Below are positions 15,938-25,169 of a DNA stretch of 64,000 bases, piece after piece. A model generated the notes under the pieces. That model worked only from the letters and a program-made list of their open reading frames with translations. It was not told the DNA's origin and searched no databases. A program made the position numbers and the translations under genes. This DNA comes from Myxococcales bacterium (GTDB taxonomy: Bacteria; Myxococcota_A; Polyangia; Palsa-1104; JAEUJZ01), in NCBI GenBank assembly GCA_016794365.1, contig JAEUKB010000028.1, positions 214,823 to 278,822 on the forward strand, in the 5' to 3' direction. Numbering within the stretch: the stretch's first letter is position 1; the number at the start of each line of letters is the position of its first letter.

Positions 15938-18292
15938 ATGCATCGACTGCGACTGCCTCGCTCAGCGTCTGTTTCGCTGCTTACTGCTTCAGCACTTTGC
16001 CTGTCTGCGCTGCTTTCACCCGGCTGTTCTGGGTCGGAAGTCGGCAGCGGCACCGCGCTCTGTGATCCGGCTTGTGCCGACGACCAAGAGTGCGTAGATG
16101 GCATCTGTCTCTCGAAAGCCACTTGCGCGGGTGACAACGACTGTCTCAGTGATCAGTACTGCATAAACGGTCGCTGTGCGGCGTATGGCGGCGATCGCGT
16201 CAACAACCCAACCTGTGAGCGGCTCGTCCCGGCGGGGCTGCTGTCTCCATCGATTTTCTGCGAATGGCAGAAGCCTCTGGCGGGCGATCCCTATCCGAAT
16301 CACAAGCAGGTTTTATCGACGCCACTGGTGGTTGACTTCAACTTCGCCGGACGCGGATCCGAGTTCATTACGACGCGGCCTTCGATCCTGGTCAATACCT
16401 ACAGCGGCACCGACGGAAGCTGTGGTCTGTTCGGCGGAAACTTTGGAATCTTGCGCGTGCTCGACGGACGAAGCTGCGCGCAGCAGCATGCGATCCCGAC
16501 GCCAGTAAACGGCGCTGCAACGCCAGCCATCGGCGATCTCGATGGAGACGGCGCTGCCGATATCGTCGCGTATTCTGCGACGGGCGGACTGATCGCGTTT
16601 CGGTTTGATCGAGCGCAGAACAAGTTTGTGACGCTGTGGACATCGAAGACCAGCGCGGCGGCGGATTCCAACCCGTTTGCCGGGCTGTGCGAGTGGACGG
16701 GTCCAGCGATTCACGATCTCGACGACGATGGCAAGCCAGAGGTCATTGCCGAAGGCTTGGTCTATAGCAGCAGCGGTGTGCTCATCGACGCGAGCGCCAA
16801 CTTACGCACCGGGCCTCAAGATGTCGGTCAGTTTTCCGTCGTCGCAGACATCGATCGCGACGGAGTTCCCAACCTGATCGGTCCGACGGTGATCTATTCG
16901 TGGGACAAAGCGACCAGCAAGTGGAAAAAGGATCGCGATCTGCCTCTGCCAAATGGTGTGTCGCTCGCACGAGGCTATGTCGCCGTCGCGGACTTCGGAG
17001 TTCCAAACGGAACGGGAATCGATCGCAACATCTCGGATGGCGTCGCAGAGATCGCAGTCATCATGAGCGGTCGCGCTTGGATTGTGTCTAAAGATGGCGT
17101 GATCGTGTTTGGGCCGCTCAGCCTGCCGGGATCAACGGGCGGTGGCCCACCGACGGCGGGTGACTTCGACAACGATGGTCGGGCCGAGTTCGCTGCCGCC
17201 GGTTCTTCGTCGTATACCGTGTTCGATCCCGACTGCATCGCGGGTGGCGAAGACAAGTTCTGTCCGTCGAAGCGCACCGATCGACTGCTGTGGAGCAACC
17301 TGTCGCAAGATGTCAGCTCGAACATCACGGGCTCATCGCTGTTTGACTTTGAAGGCGATGGCACCGCCGAGGCCATCTACGCCGACGAGTGCTTCGCGCG
17401 CATCTATTCGGGCAAGACCGGCGAGATCCTGTTTTCGCAAGCACACTCGTCGTGTACCTGGAACGAGTATCCTGTCGTCGCTGACGTAGCCGGAAACTTC
17501 CGAAGCAAGCTGATCGTTCCGTCGAACGAAAACTGTACTGTCAGCTGTCCCGCCGTCGATCCGATCTTCAAAGGACTCCGCTGTACGTCGAGCGCGGAGT
17601 GCCCAAACGGCATCGGCTGCGATCAAGGCTACTGTCGCTGCGCAAGCGATACCGACTGCAACACAGCCAGCGTCGGTGGTGGCTTCGTCTGTCGCGCCCC
17701 GGCAGCTTCTGTGCCCGGCGCTGGAAACACCTGTCAGGCAGCTTTCACCGGCAAGCGCACTGGCATCCGCGTCTTTGGCGATGTCGCCGACCGCTGGGTT
17801 GCATCGCGACCGCTGTGGAGCCAGCACACCTACTCGATCACCAGCGTCGATGACAAAGGCGTGATTGCGAGAACCAGTCAGTGGTCACGCAACTGGGATG
17901 TGCCGGGCCTGAACAACTTCCGCATGAACGTCCAAGGCAAGGTCAGTCCGTCGGCAGCTGGCGATGTCACCGCGCAAGGAGGAACCAGGAGCGGTGCCGT
18001 CTGTCAGGGCAACATGGTGCAGCTCACGACATCCGTCTGTAATCGCGGAACCGCGCCGGTGGTCGATGGATCGCCGGTGTCGTTTTATGAAGGCACGACG
18101 CTGCTGTGTACCGCGCAGACCAAGGATGCGCTCTCACCGGGACTCTGTACGCAGGTTGGCTGCACCGCGCCGCTCAGCCAAAGCGGAGCCCACAGCATCA
18201 CGATCGTAGCCGACGACAACGGCATGGGAACTGGTCAGACCAGCGAGTGTAACGAAGGAAACAACCGAGCATCGATGTCGTTTACCTGCTAA
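15938..18292 (+). CDS. FG-GAP/VCBS-repeat lipoprotein with CARDB-like C-terminus
   Basis: A 784-residue secreted protein starting at ATG 15938 after GGGGGA. The lipobox follows a hydrophobic core (LLTASALCLSALLSPGC). A Cys-rich N-region (CDPACADDQECVDGICL, CAGDNDCLSDQYCINGRC) resembles Dickkopf/EGF-like modules common in myxobacterial lipoproteins. Then come calcium-binding FG-GAP blades (GDLDGDGAADIVAY, HDLDDDGKPEVIAEG, DIDRDGVPNLIG, GDFDNDGRAEFAAAG, FDFEGDGTAEAIY), predicting a beta-propeller. A second Cys-rich insert (CTSSAECPNGIGCDQGYCRC) precedes a C-terminal CARDB-like domain (VQLTTSVCNRG, SECNEGNN). It probably sits on the cell surface; ligand unknown. Confidence 0.85.
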   Translation: MHRLRLPRSASVSLLTASALCLSALLSPGCSGSEVGSGTALCDPACADDQECVDGICLSKATCAGDNDCLSDQYCINGRCAAYGGDRVNNPTCERLVPAGLLSPSIFCEWQKPLAGDPYPNHKQVLSTPLVVDFNFAGRGSEFITTRPSILVNTYSGTDGSCGLFGGNFGILRVLDGRSCAQQHAIPTPVNGAATPAIGDLDGDGAADIVAYSATGGLIAFRFDRAQNKFVTLWTSKTSAAADSNPFAGLCEWTGPAIHDLDDDGKPEVIAEGLVYSSSGVLIDASANLRTGPQDVGQFSVVADIDRDGVPNLIGPTVIYSWDKATSKWKKDRDLPLPNGVSLARGYVAVADFGVPNGTGIDRNISDGVAEIAVIMSGRAWIVSKDGVIVFGPLSLPGSTGGGPPTAGDFDNDGRAEFAAAGSSSYTVFDPDCIAGGEDKFCPSKRTDRLLWSNLSQDVSSNITGSSLFDFEGDGTAEAIYADECFARIYSGKTGEILFSQAHSSCTWNEYPVVADVAGNFRSKLIVPSNENCTVSCPAVDPIFKGLRCTSSAECPNGIGCDQGYCRCASDTDCNTASVGGGFVCRAPAASVPGAGNTCQAAFTGKRTGIRVFGDVADRWVASRPLWSQHTYSITSVDDKGVIARTSQWSRNWDVPGLNNFRMNVQGKVSPSAAGDVTAQGGTRSGAVCQGNMVQLTTSVCNRGTAPVVDGSPVSFYEGTTLLCTAQTKDALSPGLCTQVGCTAPLSQSGAHSITIVADDNGMGTGQTSECNEGNNRASMSFTC

Positions 18293-18392
18293 CCAGCTGA
18301 TTTTCCGTCGCTCAGACCCTCCGCAATTCCTCCGCAAAGACAGCGATTTTGTAGCTGTTCCACTTTTTCGCAAACCTGCTACCCTGCCCGCG

Positions 18393-19157
18393 ATGCTGAA
18401 ACCAATTGGTAAGCAACGTGTCGCTGAAGAAATTGTTCAACAGCTTCGCAGCCTGATTCTGCGAGGCGTCTACGGCATTGGTGACAAGCTCCCTCCCGAG
18501 CGCAAGCTCGCTGAAGATCTCGGTGTAAACCGCGCGTCGCTGCGCGAAGCAATCAAGTCGCTGGAGCAGATGGGTCTGGTCAAGACCCGGCAAGGTGATG
18601 GCACTCGGGTGCTGCCGTTTATGGAAACGGCTGGCGTCGAGCTGGTATCGCACCTTGTCACTGGCACTCCCGACGGGATTCCGAACGCCGATATCTTGGG
18701 TGATGTGCTGGAGTTTCGTCGGATCTTCGCTCGTGATGTCGCGCAGCTTGCGGCAGATCGAGCGACTCCCGACGATCTAGCGCGACTCGAAGAGGTGGCG
18801 AAGAAAGCCGATGCGGAGCTGTCTCCCGATGAGATGCTCAAGCTCGATTTCGAGTTCTACGTCGAGCTGACTCGGATCGCGCGCAACCGCGTCTTCCAGC
18901 TTCTCATCAACACCATTCGCGTCGCTGTGTTCGCTCACGCAGGCTTCTTTGCGCAGGTCACACCGTCGGCAGCCGTCCAGCGTAGGTGTCATCGCGACGT
19001 GATCACTGGTCTCAAAACCAAAGACGCGGAGCGCACCGGCAAAGCAGTCAACGAGTACATGCAGCAAGCGCAGCAGCTACTCGCGACGCTGCTTGCCACG
19101 CTGAGTACCCAAACCAGCATCGGCACGAGCAGCGAGAAGGCGATCGCAAGCAAGTGA
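18393..19157 (+). CDS. GntR/FadR-family transcriptional regulator
   Basis: A 254-residue regulator with an N-terminal winged helix (IVQQLRSLILRGVYGIGDKL, PPERKLAEDLGVNRASLREA, IKSLEQMGLVKTRQGDGTRV) and a C-terminal FCD helical ligand domain (VLEFRRIFARDVAQLAADRA, DFEFYVELTRIARNRVF, CHRDVITGLKTKDAERT). FCD proteins bind metals and small organic acids. The FCD metal ligands look only partly conserved (Asp in LDFEFY, His in RRCHRDV). Targets are unknown; autoregulation is likely. The following lipoprotein starts at a GTG overlapping this stop (GTGA), so the two are translationally coupled, which is unusual for a regulator. Confidence 0.9.
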   Translation: MLKPIGKQRVAEEIVQQLRSLILRGVYGIGDKLPPERKLAEDLGVNRASLREAIKSLEQMGLVKTRQGDGTRVLPFMETAGVELVSHLVTGTPDGIPNADILGDVLEFRRIFARDVAQLAADRATPDDLARLEEVAKKADAELSPDEMLKLDFEFYVELTRIARNRVFQLLINTIRVAVFAHAGFFAQVTPSAAVQRRCHRDVITGLKTKDAERTGKAVNEYMQQAQQLLATLLATLSTQTSIGTSSEKAIASK

Positions 19158-19786
19158 GCCTCCGAACCACATTCCCGTCGTCCAACAAGCGCTTGGGTCT
19201 ATCGATCCTGCTCGTGATCGCCTGCGCATTCGGTGTCTACTGCTCCGAGTCATCGACGATACCGGGCTCGAATCCCTCGATCTTGGGACTGTGTAGCTAT
19301 CCACGCGCCTGTTATCTGGTCCGCAAGTCGGGACCGCTGGCTGGCCAGTGCGATTCCTGCGCAGGCGGTCCAAGCTGTCGTCTGTCGTACACCGCAGGCG
19401 AGTCGGGATCTCCGGGAACGTGGACGCTCGGAAGCAAAGCTCCGTCGCCGCTTGATGAGTCGGTGGTGTGTGGAACGTATGTCTCTCCGTCGCAAGACTT
19501 GGTGCCAGAGTGTCTGACTGCCGAGAGCGTCTGTGTCGCACGCGGTCCTGAGTGCCCAGCGAGCAGCTACTGTGTCGCGGAAGGACAAGACTGCGCGACG
19601 GGATCGATGACGTTTCCGCAGCATCGTCCTGGCGCTGAAAAGACCGCATGTCCCACTGAAAAGAGCCGCTGCTGTGCAGCAAGCTCTGACGCGGGTGCAG
19701 GGGATGCGGGAAGCAGCAGCGACGGAAGCACAAGCGATGCAGGAACCTCTGACATGAGCACAAGCGATGCAGGGCTTAGAGGCTAG
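19154..19786 (+). CDS. Small Cys-rich putative lipoprotein
   Basis: 210 residues from GTG 19154, which overlaps the regulator's stop by 4 bp. A hydrophobic stretch (LGLSILLVIACAFGVYC) precedes a Cys that could be lipidated, though the lipobox is imperfect. The body has 14 or so further Cys in pairs (GQCDSCAGGPSCRL, CVARGPECPASSYCVAEGQDC, KSRCCAASS), suggesting a disulfide-rich secreted domain. It ends in a Ser/Asp/Gly low-complexity tail (SDAGTSDMSTSDAG). Not recognised. Its last 20 bp overlap the start of rsmG. Confidence 0.65.
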   Translation: MSLRTTFPSSNKRLGLSILLVIACAFGVYCSESSTIPGSNPSILGLCSYPRACYLVRKSGPLAGQCDSCAGGPSCRLSYTAGESGSPGTWTLGSKAPSPLDESVVCGTYVSPSQDLVPECLTAESVCVARGPECPASSYCVAEGQDCATGSMTFPQHRPGAEKTACPTEKSRCCAASSDAGAGDAGSSSDGSTSDAGTSDMSTSDAGLRG

Positions 19787-20429
19787 CGCGACGGAAGGTC
19801 TATCGCGGCTTGGGAAGCTGCTGGTCTCGGGAGCATCGGCGCAAGGAATCGCGATCGGACAGACCGAGGTCGCTCGACTGACTCGCTATGCCGAGCTGCT
19901 CGAAGAGTGGGGACGCAAGATCAACCTGACCGCTGTCGTCGGTCGAGAGCAGATCTTCCGTCGTCACTTCCTCGATAGCTTGGCGCTGGTTGGACGACTT
20001 CCGCCGCTGTCTGAGCTGCCTGCGCCGTCGCTGCTCGATGTCGGTAGCGGTGCGGGCTTTCCCGGTGTGCTGTGCGCGCTGTGTCGTCCCGAGCTGCGTG
20101 TCACGCTGAGTGAGCGCATCGGCAAAAAAGCAGCCTTTTTGCTGACGCTGCGACGAGAGCTGGGACTGTCTTTCGAGGTCTTTGCGGACGATGCAACGCG
20201 GCTTCCGACTGGCTTTGGCATCGTGGTGTCGCGCGCGGCGCTGCCTTTGCCCAAGTGGTTTCCGTTTGCAGAGTCGCTGGTTGCCCCGCGTGGCTACATC
20301 TTTTCGATGACCAGCGAAGGAGAGCCCGTTCCCGAGCCGCCTCCGAGCCTGTCACTGTGTCTGGATACGCGCTACGATGTCGGACAAGGACCGCATCGCA
20401 TCCTCGCGCATCGCAAGGCAGACGCGTAG
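19767..20429 (+). CDS. rsmG: 16S rRNA (guanine527-N7)-methyltransferase
   Basis: A 220-residue Rossmann-fold SAM methyltransferase: YAELLEEWGRKINLTAVVGR and RHFLDSLAL are RsmG signatures, and LLDVGSGAGFPGVLCALCRP is the SAM-binding motif I. It methylates N7 of G527 in the 530 loop of 16S rRNA. The start overlaps the preceding lipoprotein by 20 bp in another frame, so expression may depend on that operon. It is not next to parAB or mnmG, its usual neighbours. A hairpin terminator follows. Confidence 0.93.
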   Translation: MQGLEASATEGLSRLGKLLVSGASAQGIAIGQTEVARLTRYAELLEEWGRKINLTAVVGREQIFRRHFLDSLALVGRLPPLSELPAPSLLDVGSGAGFPGVLCALCRPELRVTLSERIGKKAAFLLTLRRELGLSFEVFADDATRLPTGFGIVVSRAALPLPKWFPFAESLVAPRGYIFSMTSEGEPVPEPPPSLSLCLDTRYDVGQGPHRILAHRKADA

Positions 20430-20458
20430 CACGCAACGCTGTGACCGAAGCACTGCGT

Positions 20459-20506
20459 AACGGAACCAAGTCCGCTGTCGCAGCCAGGTTCCGTTGCTGT
20501 TTTTTG
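20459..20506 (+). terminator. Rho-independent terminator after rsmG
   Basis: Perfect 9-bp stem AACGGAACC (20459-20467) / GGTTCCGTT (20487-20495) with a 19-nt loop, then GC and six T within TGTTTTTT. It lies 30 bp after the rsmG stop and ahead of the convergent clpX end. Confidence 0.7.
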
Positions 20507-20540
20507 GGATGTGCTTCTGGCTATCGGGGCGGGAAATTGC

Positions 20541-21749
20541 CTAGCTGGCTTTCTTTTCGCGAATCAGCTGTGGCTGCGCATGGTTGGTGATCACGTCTTC
20601 GTTGATGACGCACTCGCGCACGCCGGTCATCGACGGGATTTCGTACATCACCTCGAGCATCACTTCTTCCATGATCGCACGCAGACCGCGAGCGCCTGAC
20701 TTGCGACGATACGCTTCGCGCGCAACTGCGTGCATCGCTTCGTCGGTGAAGCGCAGCTGAACGCCTTCCATCTCGAACAAGCGCGCGTACTGCTTGGTCA
20801 GCGCGTTCTTCGGCTTCCACAGCACTTCCGTCAGCGCATCTTCGTCGAGAGAGTCGCACGAGACAATGATCGGCAAGCGACCCAGGAACTCTGGAATCAT
20901 GCCGTACTTGATCAGATCCTCGGTGCGAACCTGCGCGCGCAGCGCGTCTTTGTCTTCGTCGTTGCGAGCCGAAATCTGCGCACCAAAGCCCATGCCACGC
21001 TCGGAAACGCGACGACGAATCGTATCTTCCAGCCCGTTGAACGCACCGCAGCAGATAAACAGGATGTCGGTCGTATCGACCTGAATCAGCTCTTGCTGCG
21101 GACGATTGCGCGCTCCGTCGGGAGTGATCGTCGCGTGCTTGCCTTCCAGCAGCTTGAGCAGCGCTTGCTGAACGCCTTCGCCGCTGACATCGCGAGTTAC
21201 CGACGGACCACCGCCTTTGCGAGAGATCTTGTCGATCTCATCGATGCAGACGATGCCGCGCTGGGCCTTTTCGATGTCGCCACCGGCGTTGCGATAGAGC
21301 GCTTTGATCACGCTTTCCACATCTTCACCGACATAGCCAGCCTCGGTGAGTGTGGTTGCATCGGCAATCGCAAACGGGACATCGAGCTTCTTGGCCAGCG
21401 TCTGTGCCAGCAGCGTCTTGCCGCAGCCCGTCGGACCGATCAAAAGCACGTTGCCCTTGTGGATGTCCACGTCGCCCGCTCGACCACGCGACATCAGCCG
21501 CTTGTAGTGGTTGTAGACGGACACCGAGAGCGTCTTTTTGGCACGCTTTTGCCCGACGACGTATTTGTCGAGCTCCTCGGTGATTTCGACGGGCTTGGGA
21601 TAGCGTGGCCGCTCTTGCGCATCTTCTTTCGAGAGGATGTCGTTGCAGAGGGCGACGCACTCGTCGCAGATGAAGACGCGCGGACCGCTGATCAGCTTGC
21701 GGACCTCGCGACGCCTTTTGCCACAGAAGGAGCAGTGAAAGTCGTCCAT
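20541..21749 (-). CDS. clpX: ATP-dependent protease ATP-binding subunit ClpX
   Basis: A 402-residue AAA+ unfoldase of normal length. The N-terminal zinc-binding domain has Cys at 6, 9, 28 and 31 ([16 protein letters not shown]). The AAA module shows [20 protein letters not shown] (Walker A), [13 protein letters not shown] (Walker B), the GYVGEDVE pore-1 loop and the sensor-2 [14 protein letters not shown]. It unfolds tagged substrates for ClpP. No clpP, tig or lon adjoins it here, although those are the usual neighbours. Confidence 0.97.
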   Translation of the reverse strand: MDDFHCSFCGKRRREVRKLISGPRVFICDECVALCNDILSKEDAQERPRYPKPVEITEELDKYVVGQKRAKKTLSVSVYNHYKRLMSRGRAGDVDIHKGNVLLIGPTGCGKTLLAQTLAKKLDVPFAIADATTLTEAGYVGEDVESVIKALYRNAGGDIEKAQRGIVCIDEIDKISRKGGGPSVTRDVSGEGVQQALLKLLEGKHATITPDGARNRPQQELIQVDTTDILFICCGAFNGLEDTIRRRVSERGMGFGAQISARNDEDKDALRAQVRTEDLIKYGMIPEFLGRLPIIVSCDSLDEDALTEVLWKPKNALTKQYARLFEMEGVQLRFTDEAMHAVAREAYRRKSGARGLRAIMEEVMLEVMYEIPSMTGVRECVINEDVITNHAQPQLIREKKAS

Positions 21750-21906
21750 TAGGGTTTCATCGAGGCTGCTGTCGCCTCAGTCAAGGATTCTTGCACAGCC
21801 AGCGGATGCTGGCAAAGACGGGTCGAGCATTTTTTCTATCAAGCATTTTCGCTACTTAGATGAACGAAAGACTCCTGTTTGCGTCGCGCAACCGTCGCTG
21901 AAGCGC

Positions 21907-23235
21907 TCACTCGGGAAGCGTGCGCGCAAAGATCGTCGAAACATGTTGTAGGTGCGTCGTGATCTCAAAGCAGTGACCGAGCACGTCTTCCGGCAGTCGC
22001 TCGCTCACCTGCGGATCGGCGCGCAGTCGGTCGAAAAACGACAGTCCGCCCCGATCTGCCACACACGAAAGCGCATGACGCTGCACCAGCTCATACGCGC
22101 TCTGACGAGACAGTCCAGTCCGCACAAGCGCCAGCATGACTTTTTCCGACGCGAACAGATCGCCACTTTGCAACAGGTTGTGGCTCATTCGATCGGCTCT
22201 GATGGACAGACCACCGACGAGCTTTGCCGCGCGCTGCACCATGTAGTCTGCCAGCGTCGTCGCATCCGGCATGATCACGCGCTCCACCGACGAGTGTGAG
22301 ATGTCTCGCTCATGCCAAAGCGGAATGTTTTCACACGCTGCGCTCGCGCTTGCCCGAAGCAGACGCGCCAGTCCACACAGGTTTTCCGCCGAGATCGGGT
22401 TCTTTTTGTGCGGCATCGCCGAGCTGCCTTTTTGACCCGGCGCAAACGCTTCTTCGACCTCGGACACTTCACTGCGCTGAAGGTGACGCAGGTTCACCGA
22501 CAGTCGCTCGATCGCCGATCCGAAAAGCGACAGCGCCAAGAGCAGCTCGGCATGACGATCGCGCGCCACCACTTGCGTCGGAACCGTCTCGACGGACAGA
22601 CCCAAGCTCGACAGCGCAGCCGCTTCCACGTCGGGGGAAAAGCAGCCACTTCCGTACACACCGACAGCACCCGAGAGTTTTCCGACGGCAATGGCCTTCT
22701 GCGCTCGCTGGATGCGAACCTTGGCGCGCTCGATCTCGGCGTAGCTACCCAAAAACACAAGCCCGGCGGAGATTGGCTCGGCGAAGATGCCGTGCGTGCG
22801 ACCGATCATCGGCGTCTGCTGATGGGCGGTGGCCTGACGACGCAGCGCAGGCAAGAGCTGATCGTCAATGCCGCGCAAGATGATCTGCGTGGCTTCGCGA
22901 AGCTGTAGCGCCAGCACCGTATCGAGCACGTCCGATGAAGTCAGTCCAAAGTGCAGCCAGCGCGCATCGACGCCCAGCTTTTCCTCGACGTGTTCCAAAA
23001 ACGCGAGCACTTCATGCTGGGTTCGCTGCTCACACTCGGCCACGCGTCGCGGATCCAGCGGTCCTACCTGGGCATACAGCTGTCGCAGTCGCGTCGCGGT
23101 TCCCGCAGGAATCGGGCTCGACGGAGACGCTTCGAGCGCAGCGGTCGCTGCCAGCTCCACTTCCAGGAACAAAGAAAGGCGTCGCGACTCGCTCCAAAGC
23201 GCAGCCATGTCAGGACGGGTGTAGCGAGCAATCAT
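21907..23235 (-). CDS. purB: Adenylosuccinate lyase
   Basis: A 442-residue member of the fumarase/aspartase superfamily. The signature loop GSSAMPHKKNPISAENLCG (around residue 270) carries the catalytic Ser, and LTSSDVLDT and MIGRTHGIFAEPIS supply active-site residues including the catalytic His. PurB releases fumarate at two steps of AMP synthesis (SAICAR to AICAR, adenylosuccinate to AMP). The first residues MIARYTRPDMAALWS are typical, supporting ATG 23235. It lies 15 bp after the lipoprotein gene that ends nearer 23251 is read, both on the minus strand. Confidence 0.96.
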   Translation of the reverse strand: MIARYTRPDMAALWSESRRLSLFLEVELAATAALEASPSSPIPAGTATRLRQLYAQVGPLDPRRVAECEQRTQHEVLAFLEHVEEKLGVDARWLHFGLTSSDVLDTVLALQLREATQIILRGIDDQLLPALRRQATAHQQTPMIGRTHGIFAEPISAGLVFLGSYAEIERAKVRIQRAQKAIAVGKLSGAVGVYGSGCFSPDVEAAALSSLGLSVETVPTQVVARDRHAELLLALSLFGSAIERLSVNLRHLQRSEVSEVEEAFAPGQKGSSAMPHKKNPISAENLCGLARLLRASASAACENIPLWHERDISHSSVERVIMPDATTLADYMVQRAAKLVGGLSIRADRMSHNLLQSGDLFASEKVMLALVRTGLSRQSAYELVQRHALSCVADRGGLSFFDRLRADPQVSERLPEDVLGHCFEITTHLQHVSTIFARTLPE

Positions 23236-23250
23236 CGTGTGCTGGTCTTA

Positions 23251-23895
23251 CTACTTCGATTCTTCGGACGAAAGCGGCACGTCATATGAACTACGGCGCG
23301 GCGGCTCGGCAGGCGGCGCAGGCTGACCTTCAGGCGTCACCACATCGGGAGCAGCCGTCGCAGTCGGAATCTCTCCGCGCAGATACGCTTCAACAAGTAT
23401 CGCGTCGGTCGGCTCAATGTTCGGATTTCGCTCGCCGAGGACCATCAACAGTCCACCGACGAAAAAGTGCAGCCCGCCAAGACCGAGCGCCACACCGGAC
23501 CCGATTGGATCAGCGGGCTTGGTTTCGCCCGGCGGCAGATCCAGCGCCGCCGCCATCCCGAGCGCCAAGTGCGGAACGCCCAGACCCAAGATCACGCCAC
23601 CGATCATCAGGTACGGATTGGTCTTGGCTGCTCGGACCCGCGCAAGCTTCATCGGTGTCGTCGCTGCACGTCGGAGCGTCTCATCGCTCCACTGTAGGGC
23701 GCGATAGCGAATCAGCACCGGCGCACGATCGCTCTGCCGCAAGGCCGGAACCTGAGCCCGCGCCCGCAAGTCGTCCGGCTGCGTCGCAACCAGCTCGATC
23801 GCCTTGCTTGGAATCAGATACGGCTCCGCCAGCGTACAAGACGCCGTCACACCCAGGAGTCCGCACAGCAACCCACAGAAAACGCCGCGCTTCAT
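23251..23895 (-). CDS. Lipoprotein with two membrane-like segments, unknown function
   Basis: 214 residues from ATG 23895. The signal peptide has a lipobox (VFCGLLCGLLGVTASC). A polar N-half is followed by two Gly-rich hydrophobic stretches (PYLMIGGVILGLGVPHLALG and VALGLGGLHFFVGGLLMVLG) and a Pro/Ala-rich C-terminus. This pattern is common among myxobacterial lipoproteins of unknown function. The frame is open upstream, but that portion overlaps the antisense end of the methyltransferase gene region. It directly precedes purB on the same strand. Confidence 0.7.
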   Translation of the reverse strand: MKRGVFCGLLCGLLGVTASCTLAEPYLIPSKAIELVATQPDDLRARAQVPALRQSDRAPVLIRYRALQWSDETLRRAATTPMKLARVRAAKTNPYLMIGGVILGLGVPHLALGMAAALDLPPGETKPADPIGSGVALGLGGLHFFVGGLLMVLGERNPNIEPTDAILVEAYLRGEIPTATAAPDVVTPEGQPAPPAEPPRRSSYDVPLSSEESK

Positions 23896-23956
23896 CGCGA
23901 GCAGTGTAGCAACCCGCAGCCAGCTAGACGATCGTTTCTCGGAAGATTGGCCCGCG

Positions 23957-25093
23957 CTAGCGAACAGACGGAGCCGCCGCTTCGGATCGCGCAGGCTTTG
24001 CCGCCGCTGCACGCTTGCGCAGCTCGGACCGGAGCGGTCCCGCCGCAACCAGCAGCTCTGGAACGTGTCCGCGACGATCCCCGCGCGAGTTGATCGCTCG
24101 TCGCGCCAGCACTTCTTCGACGTGAAGCGCTCGATACAGCACGTAGGTCAGCGGCACCGCCGAGTTCGACAGCAGCACCGAGACACCGCGCTCGCCCAGC
24201 TGCGTCACCAGATTCGCCAGTTTTTGCTGATCCTCGTCTCCAAAGCCGCAGCCGTTATACGCTGTAAACGACGCGGTACGACTCACCGGAGCATACGGCG
24301 GATCGCAATACACAAAGTCACCGGGCTGACTGGACGCTTCGACATCATGAAAGCCAGCGACTTCCAAACAGACGCCACGCAGCGCAGCGCTCGCTGATCG
24401 AAGATCGTTTGGAGCACAAATCTGTGCTGTTTTGTAATGTCCGAACGGAACGTTGAATCGACCTTGGCGGTTTTCGCGAAACAGACCGTTAAAACAGGTC
24501 TTGTTCAGGTAGATAAATCGTGCCGCTCGCTGAATCGGGTCAAGCTGCGATGGATCGAGCGCTCTCATGTGATAATAGAACGCTTCGTCATTTTGAAAGG
24601 TAGAGAGCAGCGCAATCAGCGTCTCAACCCGATCCCGAACCACCCGATAGGTATTGATCAGCTCGATGTTTATGTCGGTAAGACGAACCGCTTTTCCATC
24701 CAGTCGCCGCTGCTCACACAGCGCGAAAAACAGCGCACCACCACCGACGAACGGCTCGTGATAGTGACGGAAGGACTGGGGAATCCGGTCCAGCAGCTCG
24801 GGAAGAAGCTGACGCTTGCCTCCAGCCCACTTTACAAACGGACGTGCTGGGGAAAGAACGGTTGGCTCTGACACAAACTCTTGAGCATCGCCGATCTCAC
24901 CTTCTGCTGGAAAGACAAGTTCGCCATGACCAGCAAGTGCGGAAGGCTTCGACGAGCGCTTGTCCCGAGTATGTGTCAGCGCGTCTTGTGCGTCTCCCGT
25001 ACGGGATGTGCGAATGGATAACGACGCACTATGTGGAATTGTGCGCGATTGAAAACCATGTGTGACATCCGCCGATAGGGACACGCAGCCCAT
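23957..25093 (-). CDS. D12-class (Dam-like) DNA adenine N6-methyltransferase
   Basis: The frame from ATG 25093 gives 378 residues. The methyltransferase begins near residue 84 with FVKWAGGKRQLLPELLDRIP (SAM-binding FxGxG-type motif I); EPFVGGGALFFAL follows, then YLNKTCFNGLFRENRQGRFN, and YCDPPYAPVS supplies the catalytic DPPY. Dam-like enzymes are usually ~270-290 residues. A GTG at 24874 would give 305 residues and may be the true start; the N-terminal extension has no recognised domain. The C-terminus is Ala/Arg-rich. No restriction endonuclease is adjacent, so it is an orphan, perhaps methylating GATC for repair or regulation (specificity not determinable here). Confidence 0.88.
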   Translation of the reverse strand: MGCVSLSADVTHGFQSRTIPHSASLSIRTSRTGDAQDALTHTRDKRSSKPSALAGHGELVFPAEGEIGDAQEFVSEPTVLSPARPFVKWAGGKRQLLPELLDRIPQSFRHYHEPFVGGGALFFALCEQRRLDGKAVRLTDINIELINTYRVVRDRVETLIALLSTFQNDEAFYYHMRALDPSQLDPIQRAARFIYLNKTCFNGLFRENRQGRFNVPFGHYKTAQICAPNDLRSASAALRGVCLEVAGFHDVEASSQPGDFVYCDPPYAPVSRTASFTAYNGCGFGDEDQQKLANLVTQLGERGVSVLLSNSAVPLTYVLYRALHVEEVLARRAINSRGDRRGHVPELLVAAGPLRSELRKRAAAAKPARSEAAAPSVR

Positions 25094-25169
25094 GCTATGT
25101 GGGCATGCTTAGAGCGCAAATTTTTGACCGTATTTTTTTATATCGCAGCGCAGCTCCCGTCGCGCAGCG

